From Helichrysum umbraculigerum (lineage: Eukaryota; Streptophyta; Magnoliopsida; Asterales; Asteraceae), in the NCBI GenBank assembly GCA_949592205.1, contig CATIUR010000013.1, positions 2,046,001-2,110,000 on the forward strand: 64,000 nt of DNA. Direction: 5' to 3'. The notes beneath the pieces are model-generated. The model saw nothing but the letters and a program-made list of their open reading frames with translations, had not been told where the DNA came from and searched no databases. Each line of letters begins with the position of its first letter. Within the stretch, counting starts at the first letter, position 1. Of the stretch, positions 1 through 11,079 are shown piece by piece. Position numbers and translations under genes: made by a program.

Positions 1-122
1 ATTCATGTTATTGGCATCATGACGCATTGGATATTGTATTTCATATAGAATTCTTTATAATGATGTGTTATGATCCTATCACCGTTATACCCCGTTGTTT
101 CTGCTTTAGACGGGGTGTGACA
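1..122 (+). repeat. 3' end of a G1-family gypsy LTR
   Basis: This is the reverse complement of 4043-4164 with few changes, ending in ...CGGGGTGTGACA, which is the 3' end of the G1 LTR family. It is a separate copy in the opposite orientation and continues left of the window. It interrupts the viral coat-protein knuckle: viral sequence resumes at 123 with TATAGCAAGG, which elsewhere (44599 onward) is preceded by viral bases. TATAG (123-127) is the expected target duplication, but its partner lies outside the window. Confidence 0.85.
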
Positions 123-332
123 TATAGCAAGGGAATGCAAAATAAAAGGAAAATTTAGAGAAAATTTAAAAAATAAAGAAGTAAAATATATAGAAATAGA
201 AGCCTAGAATATGAATTTAATAATAAAAATCAAGAAGAAATGGTATATACATTTGAAACAGATAGTGATAATGAATTATATTGTGATACAAATAGTACAG
301 ATACTATGTGTAGTGAAGAAAACGATGGATAG
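123..332 (+). pseudogene. Coat protein 3' remnant (EPRV P1)
   Basis: This is the C-terminal tail of the viral coat protein. Only the last half of the CCHC knuckle (an ARECK stretch) survives, because the LTR at 1-122 removed what lies upstream. A one-base deletion near 204, compared with the matching region at 44680-44690, shifts the frame. The stretch ends in an acidic tail (EMVYT, SDNELY, SSEEND-like) with a TAG at 330-332. Acidic tails next to the knuckle are usual in caulimovirid coat proteins. Confidence 0.75.
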
Positions 333-347
333 TAGAAAACAAAGAAA

Positions 348-560
348 ATGAATCAAGAAAAAATAGAACAAATAAAAGAATTAAGAGAAAACATAGATGA
401 TCTAAAATTATTAATATATAATGTGAAAGACAGGATAGAAAATAGAAAAGCATATGAAGATCTTAGTGTTTTATTAAAACTAAAAAATTATTTAAGTAAT
501 CAAAAAATTAGAAGAATAGAAAAAATTAGAAAATTAGAAAAAGAATTAATAATCTGTTAA
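348..560 (+). CDS. Small coiled-coil-like ORF between coat and movement protein (EPRV P1)
   Basis: A 70-codon ORF that is Lys/Glu/Ile/Leu-rich with a heptad-like spacing, probably helical. Its TAA stop (558-560) shares its last base with the ATG of the next ORF (TAATG), an arrangement that fits termination-reinitiation. Copy M (41236-41484) has an 82-codon version beginning further upstream. In P2 an inserted base fuses it to the movement-protein frame. In P1 one A fewer in an A-run before 348 breaks the upstream extension. I do not recognise a family. It may be a small viral protein or a linker of the coat/movement polyprotein. Confidence 0.45.
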   Translation: MNQEKIEQIKELRENIDDLKLLIYNVKDRIENRKAYEDLSVLLKLKNYLSNQKIRRIEKIRKLEKELIIC

Positions 561-1570
561 TGGAAGAAAGTAGTGAAATAGAAGAAGTGTATGATGTAAT
601 AGAAACAGAAGAATATACAGATAAAAGATTAATTTTTAATCCACAAAAATATGATAAAATAAAACAAACACATTTTTCTATAACAGAAGATAAGATATTT
701 AAAAAGCCACTCATGAATAAATTAAACATGCAAAAGAAAGAAATAGCGGTTATATCACAAAGAGAACATGCCATAGATATAAAACAGAAAAAAGGAAGTA
801 CTAGAATTCCATTGCTAAGAAAAGAAACAATATATGAAAAAATAGAGAGAATTAAATCAAAACATACTTATAAATATGTGGAATTAGCAGCAACGGAAAT
901 AATAGTAAAAGCCAGTTTTAAGGAAGGAATAGATACTCCTTTAGAATTATTATTAGTAGATGAAAGAATTACATACCCAAAAGAAAAATCTATAATAGCA
1001 AAATTAGTTGGAAATCTTATATATCAAAAAGTTATATTCACAATTAAACCTAATTATAGCATAAGCTTATCAGATCAGAATTTAAATATGAGTTATAATC
1101 TACATTGGAAATTATCAGGAATAAACATGGTACCAAATTCTAAAGTAATAACGGTATTATTCAAAAATGCTTATATTATAAGTACAACGCATGAAATTAG
1201 AACTAAAAATAGACTAAGTCCCATAACTATAAATGAATCTTTTAGAGAATTAATAACCCCTGCCAAGGAAGAAAAAATAAGATTTTTAGAAATAGACAAT
1301 AATAAGCCATTACAATTGGTAGAAAAAAGATTAGAAAGAAGATATTATGTAAAGATAAGACTTAATGATCAAATTACAATGATTGAAATAAATAATAACA
1401 AGGAAACATATATAAGACAATTTCAAGAAGAAAGAATAAATACAGTAAAAATAAATATAGCAGGAATAGACATAGATGTAAAAACCATAGTAGGAAATAA
1501 TAAAAATAATAATTTAGGATATGATTTTCTAGAATTAATTAGTAAAACCATGGCAGAAAAAAGAAGATAA
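560..1570 (+). pseudogene. Movement protein (EPRV P1)
   Basis: A 336-codon ORF. Its central part (about residues 90-220) has the pattern of the caulimovirid 30K-superfamily movement protein: a YVELAATEI start, KASFKEGIDTP, then PNYSISLSD and NLHWKLSG segments, which are predicted beta strands. These proteins form tubules through plasmodesmata for cell-to-cell spread. The C-terminus is altered: a 4-nt duplication near 1537 (TTAATTAG versus TTAG in M and P2) shifts the frame and ends the ORF early at 1568-1570. P1 is the only copy here that lacks the MP deletion shared by M and P2. The assignment is by motif pattern and position; no search was run. Confidence 0.7.
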
Positions 1571-3199
1571 ATTTATATTTACTTATAATCAAATTAAGTT
1601 AGAAGCCCCTAGAGTGATAATAGAATAGAGACTATACACATATTATTTAAAATAATCTACCCAGAATACCTAAATAGATATTATAATGGATTATTAGATA
1701 CAGGAGCAATGATTACAATATTTAGAAATAACTGTTTACCAGAATGGAAAAAATTAAAAACCCCTATAAATGTAAGAGGATTTAATGGAGAAGGAAATAG
1801 GATAACAGAATACCAAGAAAATATAAAAATACAAATATGGGATAAAATATTAAACATACCATTAGTATATAATTATGAATTAGAAACTAGAGATATAATA
1901 ATAGGATGGAACTTTGTAAAACAATATTTACCTATAATAGTAAACAAAGAATTTGTACAATTTACTACTCCATGTGATAGGAAGAAAGTAAATGCTAAGA
2001 TAGTAAAAAATCAAATGAGAAAGGAAGAAAAATGGATAAAAGGAGATCCTAAAATAAACCAAAAATTACATTTAAAAAATGAAATTAAAACAATTAGTAA
2101 TATATTTATATATTCGTTAGATTTGTTAGAAAAAATAAAAAATGAATTGGAACATTTATATGGAGAAAACCCCTTAGAAAAATGGGAAAAACATAGGACA
2201 GAAGTGGAAATAAATCTCATAGATGAAAAAAGTATTATACAACAAAAGCCATTTAATAATACGGAAAAAGATATAAAAGAATTTCATATGCACATTAACG
2301 AATTATTAAACCAAGACCTAATAAGAAAATCAAATAGTAAACATAGTAGTAGTACATTTATAGTAAATAAACATAGTGAGATAAAAAGAGGGAAAAGTAG
2401 AATGGTTATAGATTATAGAAATTTAAATGCCAAAACTAAAACATATAATTATCCTATACCAAATAAAATTTTAAAAATAAAACAAATACAAGGATATAGT
2501 TACTTTAGCAAATTTGATTGTAAGAGTGGATTTCATCAAATAAAATTAAAAGAAGAATCAAAACAATTAACGACTTTTAGTATACCTAATGGATTTTATG
2601 AATGGAATGTATTACCTTTTGGATATAAGAATGCACCAGGAAGATATCAAGCTTTTATGGACAAATATTTTAAGGATTTAGAAAATTGTGTTGTCTATAT
2701 AGATGATATATTATTATTCACTAAAACAAAAGAAGAACACTTAAGATTGTTAGAAAACTTTATTTATATAATAAAAGAAATTGGTATTATACTAAGTAAA
2801 AAGAAAACTGAGTTATTTAAAACTCAAATAGAATTCCTAGGAATAGAAATAGATAAAGGAGGAATTAAGATAAAAGAACATATAATAAAAATGGTTATAA
2901 ATTTTAATGAAGAAATTTACACTAAAAAAGAGTTACAAGCCTTTTTAGGAACAATAAATCAAGTTAGAGAATTTATACCAAAATTAGCAGAAGAATTAGA
3001 ACCCTTAAATAAAAAGATAAGTAAGAACATAGAATTCCAATGGACAGAAAAGGATAAGGAAGTTATTAGGAAAATAAAAAGAAAATGTGAAAAACTACCT
3101 AAATTAGAATATCCAGATGAGGAAAAACAATTTATATGGATAGTAGAAACAGATGCAAGTGAAAGTAACAATGGATATGGCGCATTATTTAAAATATAG
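1571..3199 (+). pseudogene. Protease and reverse transcriptase (EPRV P1)
   Basis: The aspartic protease motif LLDTGA is encoded at about 1693-1710 and is intact here. The frame continues for about 500 codons into reverse transcriptase: FIVNKHSE and SRMVIDYRNLNA near 2355-2430, FSKFDCKSGFHQI near 2505-2540, LPFGYKNAPG near 2615, and the catalytic YIDDILLF near 2695-2718. It then reaches the start of RNase H (ETDASESNNGYGA). The protein would cut the polyprotein and copy pregenomic RNA into DNA in the cytoplasm. A frameshift just after the RNase H start ends the frame at 3197-3199. The true start probably lies upstream of the DTG, overlapping the movement-protein end. Confidence 0.9.
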
Positions 3200-3561
3200 G
3201 TATGAAAAGGAAAAAAGAGAATTTGTTTGCAGGTATCATTCAGGAACTTTCAAAGCCAACGAGATAAATTGGGATATAAACAAAAAAGAATTAAAAGCAG
3301 TGCATTATGGAATTAAAAAATTTGAACCATATATTGTTTACAACAAGTTTATTCTAAGAATAGATAATTCTACAGTTAAGGCATGGATTACACAAAAATT
3401 AAAAAATTCTATAGTTAAAAAGAAATAAATAGAATAATTGCAGAAATTACTTGTTATGATTTTAATGTTGAACTAATCAAGTCTCAAGCTAATTTCTATG
3501 CAGACAAATTATCAAGAGCAAATTGCCAAGCTAGTAGCAATGATGCAAGAGTTAAAGGCTG
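3139..3561 (+). pseudogene. RNase H domain (EPRV P1), frameshifted
   Basis: RNase H follows RT directly. The first catalytic Asp lies in TDASES (about 3150). After the frameshift at about 3190 the domain continues in another frame (YEKEKREFVCRYHSG, NKKELKAVHYGIKKFEPY, LRIDNSTVKAW). A second one-base loss in an A-run near 3420 truncates it again; the remainder (FYADKLSRA) is readable up to about 3561. The domain would remove RNA from the RNA-DNA hybrid during reverse transcription. Copy M has a longer intact stretch (38321-38584). Confidence 0.85.
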
Positions 3562-4042
3562 AAAATGCCGAACTTAGACAAAGTATATGCCAATCCAGGC
3601 CAACAACAAGAATTATCCGAAGAGGATGATCAAGTACAAGAAACGCCCAATTAACAGATGAAGAAAAGTTAATTAAAAAAGTTAAGTTGGATTCTAAAGT
3701 AGAATTCCCAACGCTTGTTCCAAGTACTGATACATTCAGAGAAAAATTACTGGCCCAAGGTCAAAGGAGTTATGATTATCTAGTAAAAAGTTATGTCCAA
3801 AATTTTTAGATAATTGCAAATAAATTAAACTCTAGCCCAGTTCTTAAATTAAATAAGGAGGAAGAATTATTGGAAGGATATGCTACTCAGCCAAATAAAA
3901 AGATAAATGAATTAATAGCCCTACCAGGATGCAATCCGGCTTTGGTAAAAGCTAGTTATGATTATGGGATACTACATTCAGCATATACCAGTAATGGAGA
4001 TGAATTAGTAAAAATTCTGGAGTTATATAGAGTAGTTAGAAG
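3498..4042 (+). pseudogene. Last viral ORF, 5' part (transactivator/viroplasmin position; EPRV P1)
   Basis: Starts at ATG 3498, inside the 3' end of RNase H in a different frame. The N-terminus looks coiled (KLVAMMQELKAENAEL). A TAG near 3808 is shared with P2 and breaks the frame; it reopens at 3870. G1 cuts the gene at 4043 and the rest is at 20994-21533. By position (last ORF before the promoter, separate from pol) it corresponds to the transactivator/viroplasmin of caulimo-, cavemo- and solendoviruses, but I see no motif that proves this. Confidence 0.5.
4038..4042. repeat. Target-site duplication of G1 (left), AGAAG
   Basis: AGAAG precedes the LTR end TGTCACACCCC and is repeated at 20994-20998 right after ...GTTGTCACA. 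Viral sequence reads continuously across the site in copies M, P2 and M2, confirming insertion into an existing virus copy. Confidence 0.95.
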
Positions 4043-6558
4043 TGTCACACCCCGTCTAAAGCGAAAAGAACGGGGTACGACTGCGATAGGATCATAACAC
4101 ATCATTATAAAGAATTCTATATGAAACACAATATCCAATGTGTCATGATGCCAATAACATGAATAACGGTTCATGTCGTGCATACATTTCAACAATGAAT
4201 TCAAAATCTTACAAACAAACATACACTACAATGTTAAGGCAAAACATGCCTTCACAAACAATCATGATGTACCACAAGTCTTGTATGACTTTCTTAATGC
4301 AACCCTAAAGGTCCACTAAGTTCTCTTGTCCTCTGCTTTAAGTCCTCTAGTATAACCTGAAAAGATATGCTCAAAAACGTCAACACGAATGTTGGTGAGT
4401 TTCGTAGGTTTGAACCCAAACACCACAAATAAAATATTTTGCTGTGATAAAAGTAAGTTAGGACAATGCAATGAAAATGCACATATAAAAGTGAAATTAG
4501 TGTAAATAATAACCAAGATACTTGATATATCTAGTCCATACCCTTAAGAGAATATGACCATTGATATCAATTGACCCCAATGATCTCAACAAACAACCAT
4601 GCATGTTGTCATTACCCCCACGGAGTAAGACAAATAGCATACAATAATCTCAATGACCTCAATGTTCTCAAGTTCCTCAATGTTCTCAATGATCTCAATG
4701 ATCTCAAATAAAGCATATAAATGATCTCAAATAAAGCACATAATCTCACATAATGTAGCACATCTCAAGCATATGTCCAAAAAGATAAATAGATGAATGT
4801 AATCACAGCATTAAAACAATTGATAAAATACAAGCATACTTTTCCCCAAATTTGAAAACATGTAATGAAAACGGGGGCACGAAAACTCACCTCAAGTAAA
4901 AGATGTAAGTTTTTCCCTTAAGTATATCACCAACCAAAGTCTCGCAATCTACAATATCACAACGTATGTGGGTTACAACCTAGACAAAACTATGTCCTTC
5001 CATTGTATCTCAGGTCCAAATCACCTCTACTAAGTTTCCTTCCAACCCAAACTAATGTATCATCTCAAGATCCAACCTCAATGAAAAACTCAGATTCTGT
5101 CCTAATTTTTGTATCACTTTACCGATTTTTAAACATGATTTAATGAAATCATTTGACTCTACAATTTTAAACAATGACATTTCAATGTGTTGAGAAAGTC
5201 CAGTAATTTTTATAGACTCAATTACTTTGATTTACTATTTTTAAAAATTCATCAAAGTGAACTGCTCTAAACCGACAACACTTTCTGACTTCACAAAAGT
5301 TATAATTTGTTTAAAATACTTAGAACCTTCAGAGATTTCCATGTTTTTACAGAAACTAGTTAACACCTTGAAAACACTTCAGTAAAAATTTCAAGACCTA
5401 ATTCTTAATTTAACCTACATTTCAAAATTCAACAATTTAATCAAAATCAGTAGCTGAAAAACTCAGATTTGACATCTGATCTTGTAAAATCATTTTGACC
5501 AACTTATACTCAACATTTTGACATGAGACCGATGCCATTTGAAAGCATACTCAAAATACTTAAGTTTTGACTCTTATTTCATTGAAAACCATCGTGTTAT
5601 GACCAAGTTACATGCCTTCCAAACCGAAAGTATTTTCTGGACAGATTAGGGTTTTATAGATAATCAACCCTAATCGTTCGTATAAACAATCCAAACCGCA
5701 AACACAATCATAATCCTCAATTCTATTGACTTCTATACTGATTTTAATAATATCCTAATGATTTCATATACCCAAAACACAATGGATTGAACCGAATGAA
5801 AACTGACAATACGAAATAATCGAAATAATAGAATCAAATCGAAATAGATTGAAAATACGTACGATTATGCGAATTAAAGAGAGATTTCCAATGATCAACG
5901 AATACACAAGCATTATTTTCCTTAGGATCTGTAATAATTTCGTTTTATATGAGTAATAAATTGAATATGACTGAAAACATCAAGATTTGTATGAATAATT
6001 ACCGAAAACTTACCCACGAACACGCGAATGAATGATTTCGGTTGATAGATTGAATTAAGGGATTAAACCCTTGATTTATTTGATGAAAATTGATGATAAA
6101 TTTTGACTAAAGGGGCTGGAAGTCGGATCTAGGGTGAAAGAAAATAGGTTTTAGGGTTTTGGATAAGAGAACGACTAGATAGGTTTAAATTGTGAAACAA
6201 AATATTTTTCTTGCTCCTTACTTCCCCTCTTGGCCGAGTTTTACAATGATTTATGGGCTAATTTTCGGACATGTTGTAGTCCTTTGAGTTTAGAAATCGT
6301 GGGCTTTGGATTCAAGTCATTTGGAGTCCGGATGAGGGAATTATGGCCCAAACAGTGAAACCTCACAGAAAACTCAGCTTTTATCGTTTTGATCTGTATC
6401 TTTTTGGTTACACATCCATTTGCAATGATTCTTTTTGCGTTGGATTCACTTTTCAAAAATGAAGACTTTGATGTAAAGAAATCATTGAAATTAGTACATT
6501 CACAAAAATAACTTTTTACGGCTTGAATTACGATAACGGTTTGGTGACAGTTGTCACA
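4043..6558 (-). repeat. G1 LTR (3' LTR on the minus strand)
   Basis: A 2516-bp direct repeat of 18486-20993. It ends TGTCACACC at the left and GTTGTCACA at the right. It holds a tandem stretch of AATGATCTC-type units (about 4650-4770) and, on the minus strand, a GTAAGT splice-donor-like site (6008-6013). Short ORFs inside it are repeated in the other LTR and have no gene-like features. Confidence 0.93.
4640..4770. repeat. Tandem AATGATCTC-type repeats inside the G1 LTR
   Basis: About a dozen imperfect 9-10 bp units (AATGATCTC, AATGTTCTC, AATGACCTC, CAAATAAAGCA spacers). The other LTR carries the same array at about 19080-19210 with small changes, so it is part of the family and not a new expansion. 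Confidence 0.8.
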
Positions 6559-6594
6559 GTATCCCCCAGTTGAGAGAATTTCGTCCCGAAATTC
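6559..6594 (-). promoter_or_regulatory. G1 polypurine tract and adjacent hairpin
   Basis: On the minus strand GAATTTCG-GGA-CGAAATTC (6594-6576) is followed by CTGGGGGATAC directly against the LTR (TGTGACAAC). The purine run primes plus-strand DNA synthesis. The hairpin has an 8-bp perfect stem and a 3-nt loop. It is matched at the same place in G3 and G4 with paired base changes. Confidence 0.8.
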
Positions 6595-7159
6595 AGTCGG
6601 AGCTATACTGTCAACACGATCACTGAATAAGTACGTAAAATTAAGATTTGTACACTCTTTTTGTTTCGAAGTAAATTCAATTCGTCGCTAAGCGTTCAAT
6701 CAAGGAATGACGAATTAAAACTTTCTATGCTTCAACATTTTGACCTCTCAATCTATGGTTTCTACCAGTTTCTCTACACAATGTTAACTATGATTTCCTA
6801 TAAACTTCTTCTAGAAATACATATAAGACCTTATCAATCAACACTTTCTTAGACTTGACACGTGAAATACCTCGTGAACACCACATCACTCTTGTTACAA
6901 CTTTCAATCGATATGTTATTGGACCCATAGGTTCAACAATTTAGAACGTTTCAACAAACACATATGCTAATATTTCAAACTTCCCAAAATGTACGACACC
7001 TTCCCAAAGTAACGTTTTAACAATATATGACCTCCAACCCAAAATTCTAATTATTGTCGATGTTTGTTTGCGTAACTCATTTGCTTATCACATACTATTT
7101 CCAACCTCTCCTTGATTTGAATGATCTTGTCAATAGCATCATGGACTATTTCAATCCAA

Positions 7160-7755
7160 TCAACTGACTTTAATCCCACTTAAGCTCACACTATGATGAA
7201 GACTCCTACACTTCTGAAGTACTTCAAATAGCGTACAATGAATACTAGAATGATAACTGTGTTGTATGGGAACTCGACTAGTGGTAAGTGAGTATTTCAA
7301 CTTCAACAAAAATTGATAACACACTCTAAGTATATTCTTAAAGGTTTGAATGGTTCGCTCATTCCGCCCATCAACCGCCCTCACATCAAAATGCGTTCCC
7401 AAAGCCTTTGTAACGTTTTGCCAAAATTGTGAAGAAAATAACCATCAAATTCAGATGTAATTGATACAAACACTCCATGCCTTGCTACTACCTTGCTAAT
7501 ATACAACCTTGCCAACTTCTCCATTTTGTAGTTCTTGTGAATAGCTAAGAAATGAGTAGACTCAGTCATTCTATCCACAATTATCCAAATCGAATCGCGC
7601 CCACTACTTGTTTAAGGAAATTTTGTAATGAAATTCATAATTACGCTTCCCCTTTTTTTTCTATTCGGAAATCTCTGGTTATCGCAATAAACCAGAGAGT
7701 CTTAGGTATTCAGCCTTGAACTTCAAACAGCTCATGCACTGACTAAATGAAGAAT
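7160..7755 (-). pseudogene. Integrase core remnant of G1
   Basis: Minus-strand fragments read as a gypsy integrase core: MDRMTESTHFLAIHKNYKMEKLARLYISK and VVARHGV (7578-7480), then a degraded TSEFDGYF in place of the usual SDRDSRF, then after a frame change DVRAVDGRNERTIQTFKNILRVC (about 7395-7310), where DGRNERT corresponds to the catalytic-Glu segment DGQSERT. Integrase inserts the cDNA copy into host DNA. Frameshifts and substitutions make it non-functional. C1 inserted just upstream in its reading direction. Confidence 0.85.
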
Positions 7756-7760
7756 GTATT
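7756..7760. repeat. Target-site duplication of C1 (left), GTATT
   Basis: GTATT directly precedes the C1 LTR start TGTTGGAACA and recurs at 15068-15072 directly after the other LTR. Confidence 0.93.
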
Positions 7761-8197
7761 TGTTGGAACATGGATCGGGTTCGACCCGGATCCAACCCGT
7801 CCACTAACTAAATACATTGTGAGTTATTATAACCTTAGTGGTTAATACTCATGATGATCCATGAATGCCCATTATAGTTGTGATTAATGGAGACCGTTCA
7901 TATCCTCGGAGGTTATGTATTTGATGGCTATATAAAGTGAGATCACTTTATATGCAAGGGTTGGACTTGAGAGAAAAGATACTCAATACACACATGAGAG
8001 ACCATTGAGTGAAACGAGTTAAGACTCGTTAGCCTAGTGTATGTTTGATGCAAACGTGGTATTGGAATCTTAGGCTGTGAAATCGTGTAAGCTTTCCGTT
8101 AGTGATCGCTTAACCCGACCGGTGATTTAAACGGTGGTTCGTCGCTTCCGCTTCCGCTATTATATTCGGGTAAGTACCGAATCCTTTATTTCCAACA
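7761..8197 (+). repeat. C1 5' LTR
   Basis: 437 bp, identical to 14631-15067. It starts TGTTGGAACA with a short near-palindrome around GGATCGGGT/ACCCGGATCC. A TATA box (TATATAAAG at 7929-7937) lies in a perfect inverted repeat with arms TATAAAGTGA and TCACTTTATA (7931-7952, 2-nt spacer). It ends TTTCCAACA next to the primer-binding site. Confidence 0.95.
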
Positions 8198-8198
8198 T

Positions 8199-8210
8199 TG
8201 GTATCAGAGC
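8199..8210 (+). promoter_or_regulatory. C1 primer-binding site (initiator tRNA-Met)
   Basis: TGGTATCAGAGC one base after the LTR end, complementary to the 3' end of plant initiator tRNA-Met, the usual primer of minus-strand synthesis in plant LTR elements. Confidence 0.92.
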
Positions 8211-9679
8211 CGTATGTTTATTTCCCGGTTAAATGATAGTCAATTTTCTGTTTGATGTTGATACGTATAATTTGTTAATATGCAAACTGGATTGACATAT
8301 AATCGGAGGGACCATTTAATTAGTTTGGTCAGTCTCCTGATTCACGCAAGTGTATGTTTTTATTTCTGTAAGTCATGTGTATGCATACACGTATTCTGTT
8401 GCATGACTAAGACTACATATTATAGGAGTATATGCATCTGTGCACATACACATATTATTGACAATTGCCCCAGCTAGCTATATAAATGGACAGTAGGTCA
8501 AATATTATTTTTATTAGTTAAAAATGTTGAGACAATTTGACTGAATTGAATTGCAAATAAAACTTTTCTAAGAGGTAAACTCTTCGTGTGTACGTGTATG
8601 ATTAGATAATGGTATGTTAGAAACTTATTTGAGATATGAGTTTTAATTGATTCCGTTGTTTAATTTGTTGGGGGTATTAGATCATATCTGAACGTATTTT
8701 AGAGTACGTCGATGGGATATTGAAACTTTGACATCACAAGTGAATGGTGGTATGTCGTAGGACTTTCAATCGTTTATTGACCGTCTCATTCACTGCATAT
8801 ATGATGTATGTGGATAATTCTTTCTGAATTAATGAAAAATAAAAGGAATGTCAGTTTCTTTTCTTTTTTAAGGGATTAATGAATCGATTTAGTTGAAACA
8901 TATGTATGTGACGTAATCGATTGTGTTCCTTCATGGCTAGAATTTAATAGCCTAAGCCACATGTACTTAATAATAATCAACTCCTATGGGTTGTAATTTG
9001 TGTTTAATTTACAACCATCATTTCATATAGTGTAGGCTATGAAATGTATTGTATTTTTTGGTACTATAAGTTGCATGCCCGAATTGGTTTCGTAACATCA
9101 AGAAGTCCAAAGAAAATTATTATTCTTATAATTATCTTTGTAGAATTATAGTACCGTCAGACTCTCGTTGATGAAGCCAGAGAAATGAAATCTAAGTGAT
9201 GATTGAACTTCTATGAGTATTTATTTTCTCAAAATTATTTTTGTAATAATTAAGTTAATTCTAAGCATTTGTTGCCAAGACATATAAACCATTTTAAAGT
9301 CATGTTCGCGATACTTCGTCTCAAACTTTTTTAAGTGAGTTTTAACGTAATGTGGTTATCAATGAACCATGTGAAAAAGTTTGGATCATTTAGTTTAATG
9401 TTACGTATTATCTCAGTGATAATTAGAGAGTTTTAGTAAGTTATTATTTTCGTAATAATTATCTTCTTATATAGTCACATTTGTTGTGAATCGTGAAACA
9501 TGATAAACCAATTAAGTTTTGATACAAAACGATTCTGATCTTTATGATTGCGTTGATTGCCATTGTGATAACGTTTAATTTTTTTTTGGAGTTTTTTTTT
9601 AATGTATTTGTATATGTTACAAATGGAGAATAATAGAAAAACTCTATGGTAAAAGGAAAAATAATATAAGGGCCAAATT

Positions 9680-10640
9680 TTGGTTAATCATTCCTTAGTA
9701 GAAATGATTATAATGAGTTTTTTGTTTTTGAAAAGCTATTTTCTTTGTGAAAGTGCAAATACTTTGATTAATCGTTATTTAGTATAATGATTATAAGGAG
9801 CTATTGTAAGTTGATAGTAAGCCCTTTAATTGATCATTGTTAAGTATAGTGATAGTATCTTTTCCTTGACTATAAACTTGATGTTTTTGGTGAAATGGTA
9901 TGCACTAGAGTTAATCATTATTTAGTGTAATGATTAGTATCAAGTATTGTTAATCATTTTGTGCCAAATGATTATAGTAATTTTTTTCATTACGTTTGAA
10001 AAATTAATTTTTGTGTGAAATTGTGAGCACTTAGTTTATCATTATTTAGTATAATGATTTGTATATGTTCAACATTGTACTCGATATTTATTTGTGAATT
10101 TGATCAAAATGTTCGTTAATCATTCTTAGTGCAATGATTATACAACATGAATTTTGTTTGAAAGCTTTATATAATTTCATCAAAATTAGTTAATCATTTT
10201 TTTGTATGTGGGTAAAAAGATTATGTTAAGCTTTCATTATTTTTAAAAAAAAAAAAAAAAACTTTGTGAAATCTTGATCAATACGGAGTATATGTTAATC
10301 ATCTCTTAGTGAAATGATCATATTGCACTTTCTCTTTGAATGAAAGTTGTAGTTCTTTGTAAAATATCGAGCATATTAGTTAATCATTCCTTAGTGTAAA
10401 TGATTTAATCAAATCCATTCTCTTATGTTGAAAGTTATATTTCTTTGAGAAATATTGAACATATTGGTCAATCATTTTGTAATGATTATCATCTTTCATT
10501 TTGTTTGAAAGTATAATTTCTCTGTGAAATTTAGAGCATATTAATTAATCATTATTAGTATAATGATTCTATTAAGCTTTCTTTGCGTATGAAAGTAACA
10601 TTTCTTAGCGAAATTGAAAATATTTTTTTTAATATGCAAA
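9680..10640 (+). repeat. Degenerate ~85-bp tandem array of stem-loops inside C1
   Basis: About twelve units each contain TTAATCATT, a short loop (often CTTAGTGTA or TTTAGTATA), and AATGATTA, so each can form a 7-9 bp hairpin. Examples begin near 9687, 9762, 9911, 9948, 10035, 10114, 10293, 10379, 10465 and 10545. Between them a GAAAGT...TTTCTTTGTGAAA segment recurs, pairing GAAA with TTTC. Spacing is about 40-105 bp. No reading frame runs through. It occupies the place where a copia gag would start. Confidence 0.8.
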
Positions 10641-10842
10641 AGTGCTCTTATTTGTTGACTTTGCATCTTAATTGGCTATGTTAGTTGTGGTTTCATGGTA
10701 GGCTTTATAGGCGATAACTGGAAACGTAGTGACCTTTTTCTCTATAACCTATTATGAACTATAATTGGCATAATTAATTATTTGCAAATATTTTGTATAT
10801 ATGGATGGATATTAAAAGTTCTTGCATTGTTGTCTCCGTTTA

Positions 10843-11075
10843 GAACTTTGTGTTCAATAATATTTTCAGAACTTCGTGTTCAATCGAACTTTGTATTGAT
10901 AGAACTTCGTGTTCAGTGTACCTTCATATTCAATTGAGCTTTGTAGAACTTTGCGTTCTTTAGAACTTTGTGTTCCACTTGAAGTTTGTGTTCAATCGAA
11001 CTTTATATTAATCGGACTTCGTATCCAATCAAACTTCATTATAATTGAATCATGTGTTCAATAGAACTTAGCGTT
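10843..11075 (+). repeat. GAAC-TTYGY-GTTC minihairpin array inside C1
   Basis: At least six copies of GAACTTYGYGTTC or close variants at 10843, 10869, 10902, 10946, 10963 and 11064 (GAACTTAGCGTTC), with further decayed copies (GAACTTTGTATT, GAACTTTATATT) between. Each is a 4-bp inverted repeat with a 5-nt loop. Unit length is about 17-33 bp. It is independent in sequence from the array at 9680-10640. Confidence 0.8.
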
Positions 11076-11079
11076 CGTT

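Larger units (their letters stand above)
123..4042 (+). mobile_element. Endogenous pararetrovirus copy P1, left part
   Basis: Caulimoviridae-derived sequence running from within the coat-protein zinc knuckle through the movement protein, protease, reverse transcriptase and RNase H into the last ORF. It is interrupted at 4043 by G1 and continues at 20999; the flanks abut cleanly once G1 and one AGAAG duplication are ignored. It is very AT-rich with A-rich codons, unlike the surrounding gypsy genes. Identity to copies M and P2 is high by eye. It carries frameshifts and stops, so it is a genomic fossil rather than a working virus. Confidence 0.9.

Noticed and set aside
4294..4516. Short ORFs of 62-66 codons repeated at 18733-18955
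   Set aside because: Both sit at the same place in the two G1 LTRs and are explained by the LTR repeat.
8280..8477. 65-codon ORF after the C1 primer-binding site
   Set aside because: Composition and length are what chance gives in this leader; no similarity to copia gag.
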